A stretch of DNA of 48,008 nt from Faecalibacterium sp. CAG:74 (GCA_000437595.1 FR899884.1:1-48008); one strand, 5' to 3'. Numbered from the stretch's first letter, positions 9,109 through 18,841 are shown. Translations and numbers: made by a program. Notes: generated by a model not told the origin, from the sequence alone.

Positions 9109-10299
9109 ATGCCTGCATATACCTCTGTTCTTCAGAAACCTCTGGAGACAATTTTCTGGGAAGATGATAACTTCATGGAAGAGCTGCTCCAAGTGGTGCG
9201 GCTCTTTCGGCCTTTCTCTGCCGCTATAACTGAGTTCATTTCGGAACACGGCTATCAGGGGGATACTTCTGACATTGATGCCAAGGTTGCCTTCATCCGC
9301 ACCGCGTTTGCGAAGGCCGACATGGATGCGCCGAGGGAAGTACGGGAATGGTTTACTCTGCAGCAGCCCATCAAGCGGGACACAGTTTTTCAAATCTGCT
9401 TTGCCTTCGGCTTGGACGGTGGTGAAACGGATGAGTTCTTCCGCCGCATTTTTACCCGCGAGCGCAGTTTCAATTGCCATCAGATGCCGGAAGCCATATA
9501 TTACTTTTGCCTGAACAATGGCCTGACCTGGACTGACGCGATGGATATTCAGAGCAGCGTTTCTCTATCTGGGAAAGAAAAAACTAACGGAGATATCGTT
9601 TATACCGGCTCCATCATCGCAGAACTGAACAATCTGCAAGACAAAGACGATCTCATCCATTGGCTTAACGACAACATCGACAAATTCACAGGCAGCAACG
9701 TGACCGCCTATGATACTATTCGCCGCCTGTGGGAAGAGGTTTCCGGCCCAGACGGTTTGTTGATACAAGAACGAAAATCGCTGCCGTCCATCCATGATGA
9801 TGCCGCTACCGGTGAAAAGAGTAAACTTCGCTCGAATGCCTCCGGCGTCAGATCGTATGACGCCTACTTGGCCATTCTCCAGTTGGACAAGAAGGAAGTC
9901 AAACGGCTTGCCACAGACCGTTCAATCAAGCCGATTCTGGAAAGGCTTCATGACAATGCGCAGGACTCCTTCCCTGACAGGCAGGGCATTGAACTTATCC
10001 TTCGCGGCGAGATCGTTTCTTATGAGCGGGTGCGGAAATGGCTGGTACTGCTGACCTTTTACACCTACTGGGTCAGAAAAGCCCTCCGCAAAGGCAATTA
10101 TGAAGCCGACTCCGGCGATGCTGACCGCTGCATTACCAGCATGAATCAGCACCTGATCAATTCTGGTTACCCGGAACTCTACGTTGGCAATCCCTATGAT
10201 TGGATTTTCTTTTATGCCGCAAAGTGCGAAGAGCCTTTGTACGTTTTTCGTTACATCTGGAATGAACTGCTTACCGGCGTGCTGGAAAGGCACCAGTAA
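9109..10299 (+). CDS. Unknown helical protein between HEPN-like and kinase genes
   Basis: 396 aa, soluble, largely helical by composition, with no signal peptide. ATG follows GAGGAGAT. The N-terminal half has a recurring pattern I associate with proteins encoded beside bacterial Ser/Thr kinases in Firmicutes (VFQICFAFGLDGGETDEFFR, then FNCHQMPEAIYYFCLNNG), but I know no named domain for it. The middle carries a charged, probably flexible stretch (about 225-245). It lies 204 bp after the HEPN-like gene and 61 bp before the kinase gene on the same strand, so it probably shares their transcript. An adaptor or substrate role for the kinase is a guess from position. Confidence 0.7.
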   Translation: MPAYTSVLQKPLETIFWEDDNFMEELLQVVRLFRPFSAAITEFISEHGYQGDTSDIDAKVAFIRTAFAKADMDAPREVREWFTLQQPIKRDTVFQICFAFGLDGGETDEFFRRIFTRERSFNCHQMPEAIYYFCLNNGLTWTDAMDIQSSVSLSGKEKTNGDIVYTGSIIAELNNLQDKDDLIHWLNDNIDKFTGSNVTAYDTIRRLWEEVSGPDGLLIQERKSLPSIHDDAATGEKSKLRSNASGVRSYDAYLAILQLDKKEVKRLATDRSIKPILERLHDNAQDSFPDRQGIELILRGEIVSYERVRKWLVLLTFYTYWVRKALRKGNYEADSGDADRCITSMNQHLINSGYPELYVGNPYDWIFFYAAKCEEPLYVFRYIWNELLTGVLERHQ

Positions 10300-10360
10300 A
10301 TCCAACCTTGTAAGCGTCTGAGATATGATGAATGTGAGCAACTGAAAAAGAGGAAGAATC

Positions 10361-13300
10361 GTGAACGGCAGAATTGTGCTGACCCCAGGCACTGTGCTGA
10401 AACTCAGTACGAAAACAGGCTATACCGAATACACCATTCGTCGTGAACTTGCACGGGGCTGCTCATGCATTGTGTATGACGCTTCCTATACCGACAATCT
10501 GGGAAATTATAAACTGGTGCGTATCAAGGAATGCTATCCGTATGCGCTGAAAATGACCCGGGATGAGGATGGCACATTGCATCCCTCTGCCGATGATGGC
10601 AAGGCTTTTGATGCCGCGAAAAAACGTCTGATTGCCGCTTATCAGAAGAATAACGCGCTTTTCTCTCTGGATGGACTGGCAAATGTCATTGCAAACACGT
10701 CCGACATTTATGAGGCAAACGGTACGGTCTATATCGTTTCAGTCTACATGAATGGGCGTACATTCACGGAGCATCAGGGCGATACGCTGCACGACTGTGT
10801 ATCCCTGCTTATCGGAGCAGCAAAAGCGCTGCGGCACATTCATAACGCCGGGTACCTGTACCTGGATCTGAAGCCGGATAACATCCTGACGCTGGAGGGT
10901 TCTCTGGATCTGGTGCAGCTTTTTGATTTCGATTCCATAATCTCCACAGAAGAATTTGAGAAAGCCATCCAGAATAATAACCCCAGCGAGCTGCGCATCT
11001 CCTATACCAAAGGCTATGCCTCACTGGAGCAGCAGACCGGAAAACTTCGGCAGCTTGGAAAACACTCTGATATTTACAGCTTGGGTGCCGTGTTGTTCTA
11101 TGCCTTGTGGCACAAGACGCCCTCTGCCTTCGATTGCGATTCTGCGGCTGTTTACGATTATGCGCAGATGACTTATGCCGCAAAGAAGTTCCAGGATCGT
11201 GTGTTTTCCGCACTCACAACGTTCTTCCATAAAACGCTGGCCAGCTATTATGCCGACCGGTATCAGAACGCGGATCAGGCAATCGAGCAGCTGCAGATCA
11301 TTTTGCAGTTGTCAGACGAAACAAAGCCATGGCTTTTGTCATCTTCTATATCATCCCCTGTGTTTTTTACCGGACGAGAAGAAGCGTTGGCATCTCTGAA
11401 TCAGCTTTTGCACACGCCGGAACATCACATTTTCAATCTGTATGGCATGGGTGGCATTGGAAAAAGCACGCTTACGAGAGCCTATCTCGCGGAGCATCGT
11501 GTAGAATATGGCGCTGTTCTCTGGCTTTATGCGAGCGGAAACACAACGCAGGCGATTTGCGATGATAATCTCGTCCATGTGAATACAATCCAGAAGATGA
11601 GCGATGAATCGCTGGAAGACTACCTGCCAAGAAAGCTGCGTGCGCTAACCGAAATAGCCTCAAGTCAGCATGTGCTTGTGATTATAGATAATGTCTGCAA
11701 AGAGCATCTGAAAGATCTGCAGATGCTGCAAGGTGTCGGATGGGATGTTCTGCTTATTTCCCGTCCCATATTAGCCGATGGGCTTTTCCCGGCTCTGCGC
11801 GTTGAAGAATTGCCGCCAGAGCCGCTGGCGCTGCTTTTCCAGCGATATGCGCATGTGAAAATAACCGAAAAAACTGATGTGAAGGATTTTATCACCATTG
11901 CAAATACAGTTTATGGACATACGCTGACCATGGAACTGCTGGCGCGGCAGATTGCCCGAAGTTATCTCACTCTGCATGAAGCCGCTCAGATGGTGGAAGA
12001 AGCAGGCTTCCAAAGACTCCCCGGAGAGCGGATTGATTATATTCATGATCAGGATACATTTCTGGCTCCTTTGCACATTATCCTTGATCGTCTGGTTGAG
12101 ATCGACCAGTTCTCTGATGCCGAAAAGCATCTGCTGAAAATCCTGTCCATTTTCGATCAGCCTGGTATCAAAGCCTCTTTGCTGCGCGAACTTACAGCCT
12201 TGCCAAACCTTGAAATGATCACCCGGCTGGAAGATTGCGGCTGGCTGAAAGTCGCCTCTCAGCGGATTGTATTCCACCCCATGATGCGGAAATATATCAG
12301 CGCATGGCCATGGGATGACGCGACCCGTCGGGCGCTTGACGAGGCAATGAAACGGCTACATCACAAGATCAATCCACTGGAGAATCAACCGGACTTGGAT
12401 AAGCAGTTTCCAGCTGATTATGGTCAGCTTTACGAGCTTCTCAGCGTTGCGGAGCAGCTTCTGGCTTTCGCAAAACCAGTCACGCCCGCAAGCCAGCTGC
12501 TGACATTTAGAATGCTGATGGATGCTCCGGTAGATGCAGATGATACGGTGGCGGGAAAAATGCTCCGGCTTCTTGAAAACCCTGCCAGCCTTAATCCCCG
12601 ATGCGTGCTGCGCCTATATGAGACATGCGCTTTCACACTGGGCCGACTGGAATGCTATGACGATGCGCACGCTGTTCTCAAAGAGATGAAAGCGTACCTC
12701 AAAAAAAATCCCAGCCATTACTACATGTCATTTTATCACAGAGCGAGCGCGGTTATCCTCAACAATCAGTACGGACGCGATAAGAACAGCAAATGCTTGA
12801 AACATGAAGACGCGGCGATCAAACAAGCCCGTGCTTCCAGGCATCCGGACGCTAAAAAGCAGCTTGCAGCTGTTTTGATGAATAAAACGCAGACCTTGCT
12901 TGAAACGGGAAGCAAAATGAAACTCTGCTGCCAGATGCTTGAGGAATCTGCTCAGTTGCTTCATCCATACCCATACGGCTATGAGCATTATCATTTCGAC
13001 TGTGTTGCCGCCATGTTTTTTGCAAAGGTTGGAGACGAGGAGACCGCTTTGGCGCACCTTCGGCGGGCGACTGATAATGCGTCCGCCACAAAGGATTCTA
13101 TGCTATCTCTGATAGACCATATGCTGGATGAGGCAGCGATAACCTATATTGAACTTGGACGATTCCAAGATGCCATCGACACGGTGTCCCAGGCAATCGC
13201 TATGTGCGATGAACTTGAAAATGTCAAAAGATACAGAGAAACCCGATTTGACGCTACCCTGTTCCTTGGTAGAATCTATGCAATGACCGGGGAATACATC

Positions 13301-13426
13301 AAGGCTGAAGAAACTTTTGGAGAAGCAGAGAAAAGAGTATCCGATTCGCCGTATGAGTGGAAATTGCCGCTCTGCCCGAAGAGCATCCGGGAGAAGGCTG
13401 AAGCAGAAAGATACCAGCAGCATTGA
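10361..13426 (+). CDS. Ser/Thr protein kinase - STAND ATPase - TPR fusion
   Basis: 1021 aa. Start is GTG with GAGGAAG 6 bases upstream. Kinase domain about 1-320: glycine-rich loop region RELARGCSCIVYDA, VRIKE lysine, catalytic loop YLDLKPDN (Asp169, Lys171, Asn174), metal motif FDFD in place of DFG (Asp189), and YASLEQ at the APE position. A F-x-GREEAL motif then opens a STAND/NB-ARC-like ATPase with Walker A GMGGIGKST (362-370) and an IIDNV Walker B. Residues from about 680 on are TPR-like helical pairs. No membrane segment, so it is cytosolic, unlike PknB-type receptors with PASTA domains. Known proteins of this layout couple ligand sensing by repeats to NTP-driven assembly. Here the kinase would be the effector or input domain (inference). 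Confidence 0.88.
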   Translation: MNGRIVLTPGTVLKLSTKTGYTEYTIRRELARGCSCIVYDASYTDNLGNYKLVRIKECYPYALKMTRDEDGTLHPSADDGKAFDAAKKRLIAAYQKNNALFSLDGLANVIANTSDIYEANGTVYIVSVYMNGRTFTEHQGDTLHDCVSLLIGAAKALRHIHNAGYLYLDLKPDNILTLEGSLDLVQLFDFDSIISTEEFEKAIQNNNPSELRISYTKGYASLEQQTGKLRQLGKHSDIYSLGAVLFYALWHKTPSAFDCDSAAVYDYAQMTYAAKKFQDRVFSALTTFFHKTLASYYADRYQNADQAIEQLQIILQLSDETKPWLLSSSISSPVFFTGREEALASLNQLLHTPEHHIFNLYGMGGIGKSTLTRAYLAEHRVEYGAVLWLYASGNTTQAICDDNLVHVNTIQKMSDESLEDYLPRKLRALTEIASSQHVLVIIDNVCKEHLKDLQMLQGVGWDVLLISRPILADGLFPALRVEELPPEPLALLFQRYAHVKITEKTDVKDFITIANTVYGHTLTMELLARQIARSYLTLHEAAQMVEEAGFQRLPGERIDYIHDQDTFLAPLHIILDRLVEIDQFSDAEKHLLKILSIFDQPGIKASLLRELTALPNLEMITRLEDCGWLKVASQRIVFHPMMRKYISAWPWDDATRRALDEAMKRLHHKINPLENQPDLDKQFPADYGQLYELLSVAEQLLAFAKPVTPASQLLTFRMLMDAPVDADDTVAGKMLRLLENPASLNPRCVLRLYETCAFTLGRLECYDDAHAVLKEMKAYLKKNPSHYYMSFYHRASAVILNNQYGRDKNSKCLKHEDAAIKQARASRHPDAKKQLAAVLMNKTQTLLETGSKMKLCCQMLEESAQLLHPYPYGYEHYHFDCVAAMFFAKVGDEETALAHLRRATDNASATKDSMLSLIDHMLDEAAITYIELGRFQDAIDTVSQAIAMCDELENVKRYRETRFDATLFLGRIYAMTGEYIKAEETFGEAEKRVSDSPYEWKLPLCPKSIREKAEAERYQQH

Positions 13427-13592
13427 CTGGTGTTGAGAAGCATAAGCTTATGACGCAGGAGAAAGGGGGCGTGTTACAAGATGCAGGAAGTTTCTCGTAT
13501 TATTCTTCGACGTCATTGATGACCGCCTTCTGTGGGGGGCCACATGAGAAGAGCAATATAGACCAACGCCTGAACAAGCAAAACAACCAACT

Positions 13593-13624
13593 GGAAGGCT
13601 TCCTTAACGGGGCCTTCCTTTTGC
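13593..13624 (+). terminator. Hairpin terminator after the four-gene block
   Basis: GGAAGGC (13593-13599) pairs with GCCTTCC (13612-13618) and is followed by TTTTGCTTCT. It lies 167 bases after the kinase gene and before the small membrane protein. The remaining stretch 13427-13731 holds only a weak TTG-started frame, which I do not accept as a gene. Confidence 0.6.
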
Positions 13625-13731
13625 TTCTATACACATCTGCACCAATAAATCCATTTTTTCTGGCATGGATGATATGCTATGTTCGAGCGATGGAAATCAT
13701 CACTCAGAACACTAAGCAGGAGGGATCAGAA

Positions 13732-13959
13732 ATGAGTGGAGCGCAGATGGCCCATTTTTTGAAGCAGGTGGGCAACGGCAGCGAACTGGAAGGAATCGTC
13801 ACTGTGTACCGTACAGGATGGCTTGTTGGCGCAGGTCAGCTGCTGACCGTTGTAATCGCGGCCCATGGTGTTTTTCGGCTTGGAAAATGGGGCTACGAAA
13901 AGCTGATAGATTACTTGCAGGAGCGTGGTTACATCGTTGCTGCTGGCGAGGTGGTGTAA
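13732..13959 (+). CDS. Small single-span membrane protein, unknown
   Basis: 75 aa. The ATG at 13732 is chosen over the upstream extension from 13423 because CAGGAGGG lies 7 bases before it and because the extension crosses a terminator-like hairpin. Sequence: a polar N-terminus (MSGAQMAHFLKQVGNGSE), a hydrophobic stretch (WLVGAGQLLTVVIAAHGVF), then a basic and helical C-terminus. Family not recognised. It stands alone between the kinase-operon terminator and a damaged small frame. Confidence 0.55.
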   Translation: MSGAQMAHFLKQVGNGSELEGIVTVYRTGWLVGAGQLLTVVIAAHGVFRLGKWGYEKLIDYLQERGYIVAAGEVV

Positions 13960-14208
13960 CCGGCTCATGGAAAAACACAAGCAGACGCCTGGTATGACAT
14001 ACAAGGTCATCAGCAGGATGTACAGCAGGGAATTCTTGTGTACACATATCTTTTCCCCTATTGCATGAGGAAGTCCACGGTCAGCTCCAGTGTTTATCTG
14101 CCGGATTATGAACGGCGCGACACAGGAGGCTTCTTCAATGCACTGGTATGCAGTGAATGCGGCAAAACCGCCGCCGTCCGTTTCTGGCGTACTATGAAAA
14201 TCAACTAA
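13960..14208 (+). pseudogene. Possible broken small zinc-ribbon-like gene
   Basis: From 13960 to the TAA at 14206-14208 one frame is open and reads as protein, including LVYTYLFPYCMRKS, VYLPDYERRDTGGFF and a CSECGK pair, but it has no start codon in the first third. A better start (ATG 13967, MEKHKQTPGMTYKVISRMYS) lies in another frame and runs into a TGA near 14068. A single frameshift near 14050 would join them into a protein of about 80 residues. Function unknown. Confidence 0.35.
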
Positions 14209-14227
14209 AACAAGGAGGACATATCCG

Positions 14228-14980
14228 ATGAAAAAAATGATGGTTTTGGTTCTCTCCATTCTGGTTCTATTAGCCGGCTTCACAACCGCCATGGCTGTTG
14301 GCACGATTGATTTTTCAGGTTATTCTCTCGAAGAACTGCTTGAGATTCGCTCCGATTTAGCAGACGAAATCGCAAGTCGCCCCGGCGGAGAAAAGATTGT
14401 GCTTGGTGCCGGTCAGTATAAGATTGGCGAAAGTCTGCCTGCAGGTGTCTACAGCTTCAAGTTCGTCCAGAATGGAGACAGTGATGTTTCGAGAACCGAT
14501 TACTACGTCTACGAAAGTGAATCCATGTACAAATATGATATTGATCGGCTATGGCTTGGTGACATGCCCAGAGTGGAGGGGGACTTCATGGGTGATGGTG
14601 AAACGCGGATCAGCCTTTATCCCGGTGAATACCTGAGCCTCCGATATAACGGCGCAGAAGTTGCTCGGGTTGGAAATGTGTCTGAACGCGGCAACGGTTA
14701 TACGGCTCCAGCTGGAACCACTATTCCGAAGGGAAACTATACCATTGGTGAAGAAATACCTGCCGGAACATACAAGATTTATTTCAGCGGAACCACCACC
14801 TCGCGTGTGCGCGTCTTCCAAGATTCCCAGGAGGCAAGCAATACGTTCAATAAGGGCAAGGAGACCATTCTTGATTGGGATAATACAGAAGGAATCGTCA
14901 CACTTAGTGAGGGCAACATCTTGCGGATCGAATACACTCCTATCATCATGACCAAGGGCGGCGGGTTCAGTTTCGACTAA
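14228..14980 (+). CDS. Secreted protein with two related beta-type repeats
   Basis: 250 aa. A signal peptide (MKKMMVLVLSILVLLAGF, cut after TAMA) directs export. Two similar modules follow: GQYKIGESLPAGVYSFKF (about residues 60-77) and GNYTIGEEIPAGTYKIYF (about 170-190). Each is a Y-x-IGE-x-x-PAG-x-Y block followed by hydrophobic and polar alternation, as expected for beta-sandwich domains. No Cys after the signal, so not a lipoprotein. ATG follows AAGGAGGAC. Role unknown; surface or extracellular binding is a guess. Confidence 0.75.
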   Translation: MKKMMVLVLSILVLLAGFTTAMAVGTIDFSGYSLEELLEIRSDLADEIASRPGGEKIVLGAGQYKIGESLPAGVYSFKFVQNGDSDVSRTDYYVYESESMYKYDIDRLWLGDMPRVEGDFMGDGETRISLYPGEYLSLRYNGAEVARVGNVSERGNGYTAPAGTTIPKGNYTIGEEIPAGTYKIYFSGTTTSRVRVFQDSQEASNTFNKGKETILDWDNTEGIVTLSEGNILRIEYTPIIMTKGGGFSFD

Positions 14981-15018
14981 ATGGTATTCTTGCATTGCTC
15001 ACCGTTGTGCTGAAACAG

Positions 15019-15540
15019 TCACTGGTGCTTTTCCCGATATTCGCTGGGTGTGCTGCCGACGTAGGTTTTGAACACCCTCGAAAAATGACTGGCGGAGGAA
15101 AAGCCGAGATAAGAACCGATGGCGGTCAGGGATTTATCCGAATAGCGGAGGAGGCGTTTGGCTTCCTCCGTTTTTTCTTTCAGGATGAAGTCCATCTGGC
15201 TTTCGCCCGTCTCTTCCTTGAATTTTCGGGAGAGATATGGGCGGCTGAGGAACAACTCTTCTGCGATTTTCTCTGCCGTGATCGGTTCTGACATATGGTG
15301 CTGGATGTAGTTCGCCACATCCACGGTGAGCTTCATGGGATGCTTGCCCAGATGCAGCCGCTCCACCCGCGCCGTGTAGTCCAGAATCATCCGATATTGC
15401 AGGTTCATGATCTCCTCCGGTAAAGACAGCAGCTCGCACTGCTGAATATAGGAATCACTGTGGGAAAAGGCATCGTCCACATCCATGCCGCCCCGAATGG
15501 CGGCGCGGGAAACCAGCGTGGCGGTAACAATGAACACATT
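15019..15540 (-). pseudogene. AraC-family regulator, N-terminus missing
   Basis: The minus strand encodes the C-terminal DNA-binding half of an AraC regulator: VANYIQHHMSEPITAEKIAE, LFLSRPYLSRKFKEETG (first helix-turn-helix), LLRYSDKSLTAIGSYLGFSS and SHFSRVFKTYVGSTPSEYR (second one and the family signature). Reading outward, the match ends at NVFIVTATLVSRAA, about 15540, where the plus strand abruptly becomes the inside of a symporter gene. The sensor half and promoter are gone. It would have controlled the sugar genes that follow. Confidence 0.8.
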
Positions 15541-16053
15541 CTGCCGCTGGCGAAAAAATTCGGCAAGCGGAATGTGACGCTGGCGGGCTTCATCCTCTAC
15601 GCTATCGGCGGCGCAATCTGCTGGGCGTTCCCTACAAATATGACCATCATGCTGATTGGTCAGTTCATCAAAAACATCGGTGGACTGCCCTGCGCCTATG
15701 CGTTCATGGCGCTGTTCGCCGATGTGCTGGATCATCTGGAATGGAAAACCGGTTTCCGCCCGGACGGCGTTGCCATGAGCGTGTATAACATCATCGCCGT
15801 TGCCATGGTTGGCATCTGCACCGGCGTGTTTAACGGTCTGCTGGGGTCTGCGGGTTATATCGCCCCAGAGATCGTGAGCGGCGTCACCATGGCAGCTGCC
15901 CAGTCCGACACGGTCAAGGGTGTCATCACCTTCGGCTTTGTGGGGCTGGAGGTATTCACCGGCGTGCTCCTTGCGTTGCTTCTGGTGTTCCTCAATGTGG
16001 AAAATGGCATTGAGAAAAAGCAGACGGAAATCAAGGAAAGGGAGGAAAAGTGA
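15541..16053 (+). pseudogene. GPH-family sugar:cation symporter, C-terminal fragment
   Basis: About 170 codons remain of a glycoside-pentoside-hexuronide symporter. The fragment starts at the junction with the AraC remnant (LPLAKKFGKRN, a typical cytoplasmic loop) and keeps about four membrane spans (LAGFILYAIGGAICWAF; MTIMLIGQFIKNIGG; VAMSVYNIIAVAMVGI; VFTGVLLALLLVFLNV). The first two thirds and the start codon are missing. It once imported the sugar handled by the downstream rhamnosidase (inference). Confidence 0.8.
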
Positions 16054-16487
16054 GACATCCCGCCATTGTGTTCTTCCAGACAGGGTCGAACGACTATGTC
16101 TCCCTGAAGGGAACAGCCGCGGAAAAGGTCGCCGCCTGCATGGACTATAAAAAGCAAATGTTTGCCGAGATTCATAAACAACTCCCGGTCGCAAAGCTGG
16201 TAGTCATGAGCAGTCTTCTTCTGCCCTGCCGCAGCGAATACCGAGAGCTCACCGAGGAAATCAACAGGGCGCTGGCGGCGCTCTGCGAAAAAACGGACTA
16301 CCTCTGGTTTGTGGACGCATCGGCGATGACGTGGGACGGACAGCGCTATGCAGATGAGTTATTTATCAAAGACGGCTTTCACCTGAACCACGAAGGGCAG
16401 CTTTTGTGGATGCGGAATTATATCCGGCCCGTGATTGAAACGCTGATTTCCGAATTTGATTTGACGCAGGTGCAAAAGGAGGGCTGA
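16050..16487 (+). pseudogene. SGNH/GDSL esterase, catalytic N-terminus missing
   Basis: Keeps the later family blocks: IVFFQTGSND (block III, G-x-ND) and DGFHLNHEGQ (block V, Asp and His of the triad). The first block with the nucleophilic Ser is absent. The frame begins with a GTG overlapping the symporter stop by 4 bp, likely a by-product of the deletion. Intact relatives act as acetylesterases in rhamnose-polysaccharide loci. This copy cannot be catalytic. Confidence 0.75.
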
Positions 16488-16489
16488 GA

Positions 16490-18606
16490 ATGCAGGCGAT
16501 TCGACTGAAAACGGAGCATTTATTTGACCCCGTTGGCGTAGACTTCGTCGCCCCCCGGCTTTATTGGAATTGCAGCGGCGGCAGGAAACAGACCGCCTAT
16601 CAAATCCTTGCTGCCGATGACAGCGGCAGCACCCTATGGGACAACGGCAAAGTGGAAAGCGCCGCCATGTGCGTAAAATGGAGCGGCGCGCCCGTTCCGC
16701 CGAAAACGAAGGTTCTTTGGAAAGTGTGCCTTTGGGATGAGGATGCCGCGGTGGGCGATTGGAGCGAAGCGTCCTTTGAAACGGGCATCGGCGCATGGAG
16801 CGCCAAGTGGATCACCGGCAATTATACGGTCAATAAGGAAGAGCGCTATCCTGTGGACTGCTTCCGCAAAGTTTTTCGCGCCGCCAGTATAAAAAAGGCG
16901 CGGCTGTACATGACCGCCTGCGGATTATACGAGGCAGCCATCAACGGGCAGCGCGTGGGCGATTTCGTTCGCGCCCCCGGCATTACGGACTACCGCAAGC
17001 GGATACAGTACCAGACCTATAACGTGACCACCCTGCTGCAGGACGGCAAAAACGCTCTGACAGTGCAGCTTGCCGACGGCTGGTATCGCGGCTCCTGCGG
17101 CGCGTGGGGGCTGAAAAATCATTATGGCACGGAAACCAAGCTGCTGGCGCAGCTGGAGCTAACGCATACAGACGGCAGCGTGCAGACCGTCGCCACCGAC
17201 GCAGGCTGGGATTGGTCGAACGACGGCCCTATCCGCTTTGCCGACAACAAGGACGGCGAGGTGGTTTATGCCAACAATGTCCCCTCCTATCAGGGAAAGG
17301 CAAAGGTCACAAACCATCCTGTTACGCCGGCTGCATCCAACAACGTCCCGGTCACAGAGCATGAGCGGCTGAAAGCAAAGCGGATTACCACACCCTCCGG
17401 CAAGACCGTGCTGGACTTCGGGCAGAACATCGCGGGTTATGCGGAATTTACTGTAACCGCCCATATCGGGCAGAAAATCAAGCTGCGCTTCGGCGAGCTG
17501 CTGGACGAAAACGGTGAATTCACCCAGAAGAACATTCAGTGCTCCAGCAAAAAGATAACAACGCCCCTGCAGCAGGTCATCTACACCTGCAAAGAGGGCA
17601 AAAATCACTACAAGACCACCTTTGCCATCTTCGGTTTTCAATATGTGCTGGTAGAAACCGATGTGGCGTTTCAGTCGGAGGATTTCGCCGTCATTGCGGT
17701 ATACTCCGACATGGAGCGCACGGGCTTTTTGAAAGCTCCAACGCACTTCTCAATAAGTTTGTTGAAAACACCGTCTGGAATGCCAAGAACAACCACGCCA
17801 ACCTGCCCACAGATTGCCCGACCCGCGAACGCCACGGCTGGACGGGCGACGCGCAGATTTTCTTCAACACTGCGGCATATCTTTTTGACTATGCGTCTTT
17901 TGCACAGAAATATATGCGGGATGTGTACGACTGGCAGAAAAAAGACGGGAAGCTGCCGCAAATCGCCCCCTACGGCGGTGTGGATTTCTATATGTCCTTT
18001 ATGGACGGAAGCGTCGGCTGGGCGGATGCGGGCGTGCTGATTCCGTATCGTTTTTGGAAGCTCTACGGGGATGACAGCTTAATTCGCCGACATTATGGCG
18101 GCATGGTACGGTATGCAAGATTCATGATAAAACGCTGTACGCAGTTCACACCGCTGCGGCACCACCTGCCGCTGAAGGGCGAGGCGAAAAAGTACATTGT
18201 CAATTACGGGCATTCCTACGGAGAGTGGGCGGAACCGGCGGATGTATTCCCGGACGATTGGAAAAATATCGTCCTGCCTCATCCGGAGGAATCCACGCCC
18301 TATACGGTTTTTATCATGGAGCATATGATGGAAATCGCCGGGTATTTGGGAAAGCAGCAGGATAAGGCGCTGTTTGAAAAATACCGGGACGGCTGCACGA
18401 AGGCATACCGTGAGCTTGTCACGCTGCCCGGCTACACCCTGGATACCAACCGGTAGGCAAAGCTCGTCCGTCCGCTGTATTTGCGCCTGCTGGACGAGAA
18501 GCAGGAAGCATTTGCAAAGCATCGGCTCGTTCAGGCTATGGAGAATTACCGCTGGCGGCTCGGGACGGGCTTCCTTTCCACACCGTTTATACTGGATGTA
18601 CTGGCA
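16490..18606 (+). pseudogene. GH78 alpha-L-rhamnosidase, frameshifted and truncated
   Basis: Would have hydrolysed terminal alpha-L-rhamnose from glycosides or pectin fragments. The N-terminal beta domains are intact (PRLYWNC; KVLWKVCLWDED; ADGWYRGSCGAWG; TVLDFGQNIAGYAEF). At the five-T run 17726-17730 one base is lost and the gene continues in another frame with the (alpha/alpha)6 catalytic domain (NLPTDCPTRERHGWTGDAQI, then DGSVGWADAGVLIPY). A TAG at 18454 interrupts it where a Gln would fit. The same frame continues (LVRPLYLRLLDEKQ; WRLGTGFLSTPFILDVLAD) until about 18606, where it fuses to unrelated sequence. The C-terminal domain is gone. Confidence 0.85.
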
Positions 18607-18841
18607 GATATGGATGAAAATCATGTTTCGGGCGGTGGAATCCACCGCTGCCAAGGGGTACGGCGGCAAAAAGGACTATGATAATCCGAATTTCCGGATG
18701 CAGATGGCTTCCTCTGCCGGAGCGCCGATTCGCAGCATGATCATTTCCGGCGGCATGAAGGGTGGCGTGCTGCCCGGTATGCTGGAAATGGCGAACGGGC
18801 ACTTCTTCCGTGGCATCTGGAAAATGCTTACGGGGGGGGGA
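18607..18841 (+). pseudogene. C-terminal fragment of an unidentified enzyme
   Basis: A third frame follows the rhamnosidase break and reads AAKGYGGKKDYDNPNFRM, GAPIRSMIISGGMKGGVLPG and MANGHFFRGIWKML before a run of nine G residues near 18832-18840. It has no start of its own and seems to be the tail of a gene that once lay between the rhamnosidase and the hydrolase. I do not recognise the family. Confidence 0.5.

Noticed and set aside
13423..13731. 103-codon extension of the small membrane protein
   Set aside because: TTG start without ribosome site and a terminator hairpin inside it.
15541..16194. Extension of the AraC frame on the minus strand to 16194
   Set aside because: Beyond 15540 the sequence is antisense to the symporter and esterase remnants and no longer resembles AraC.
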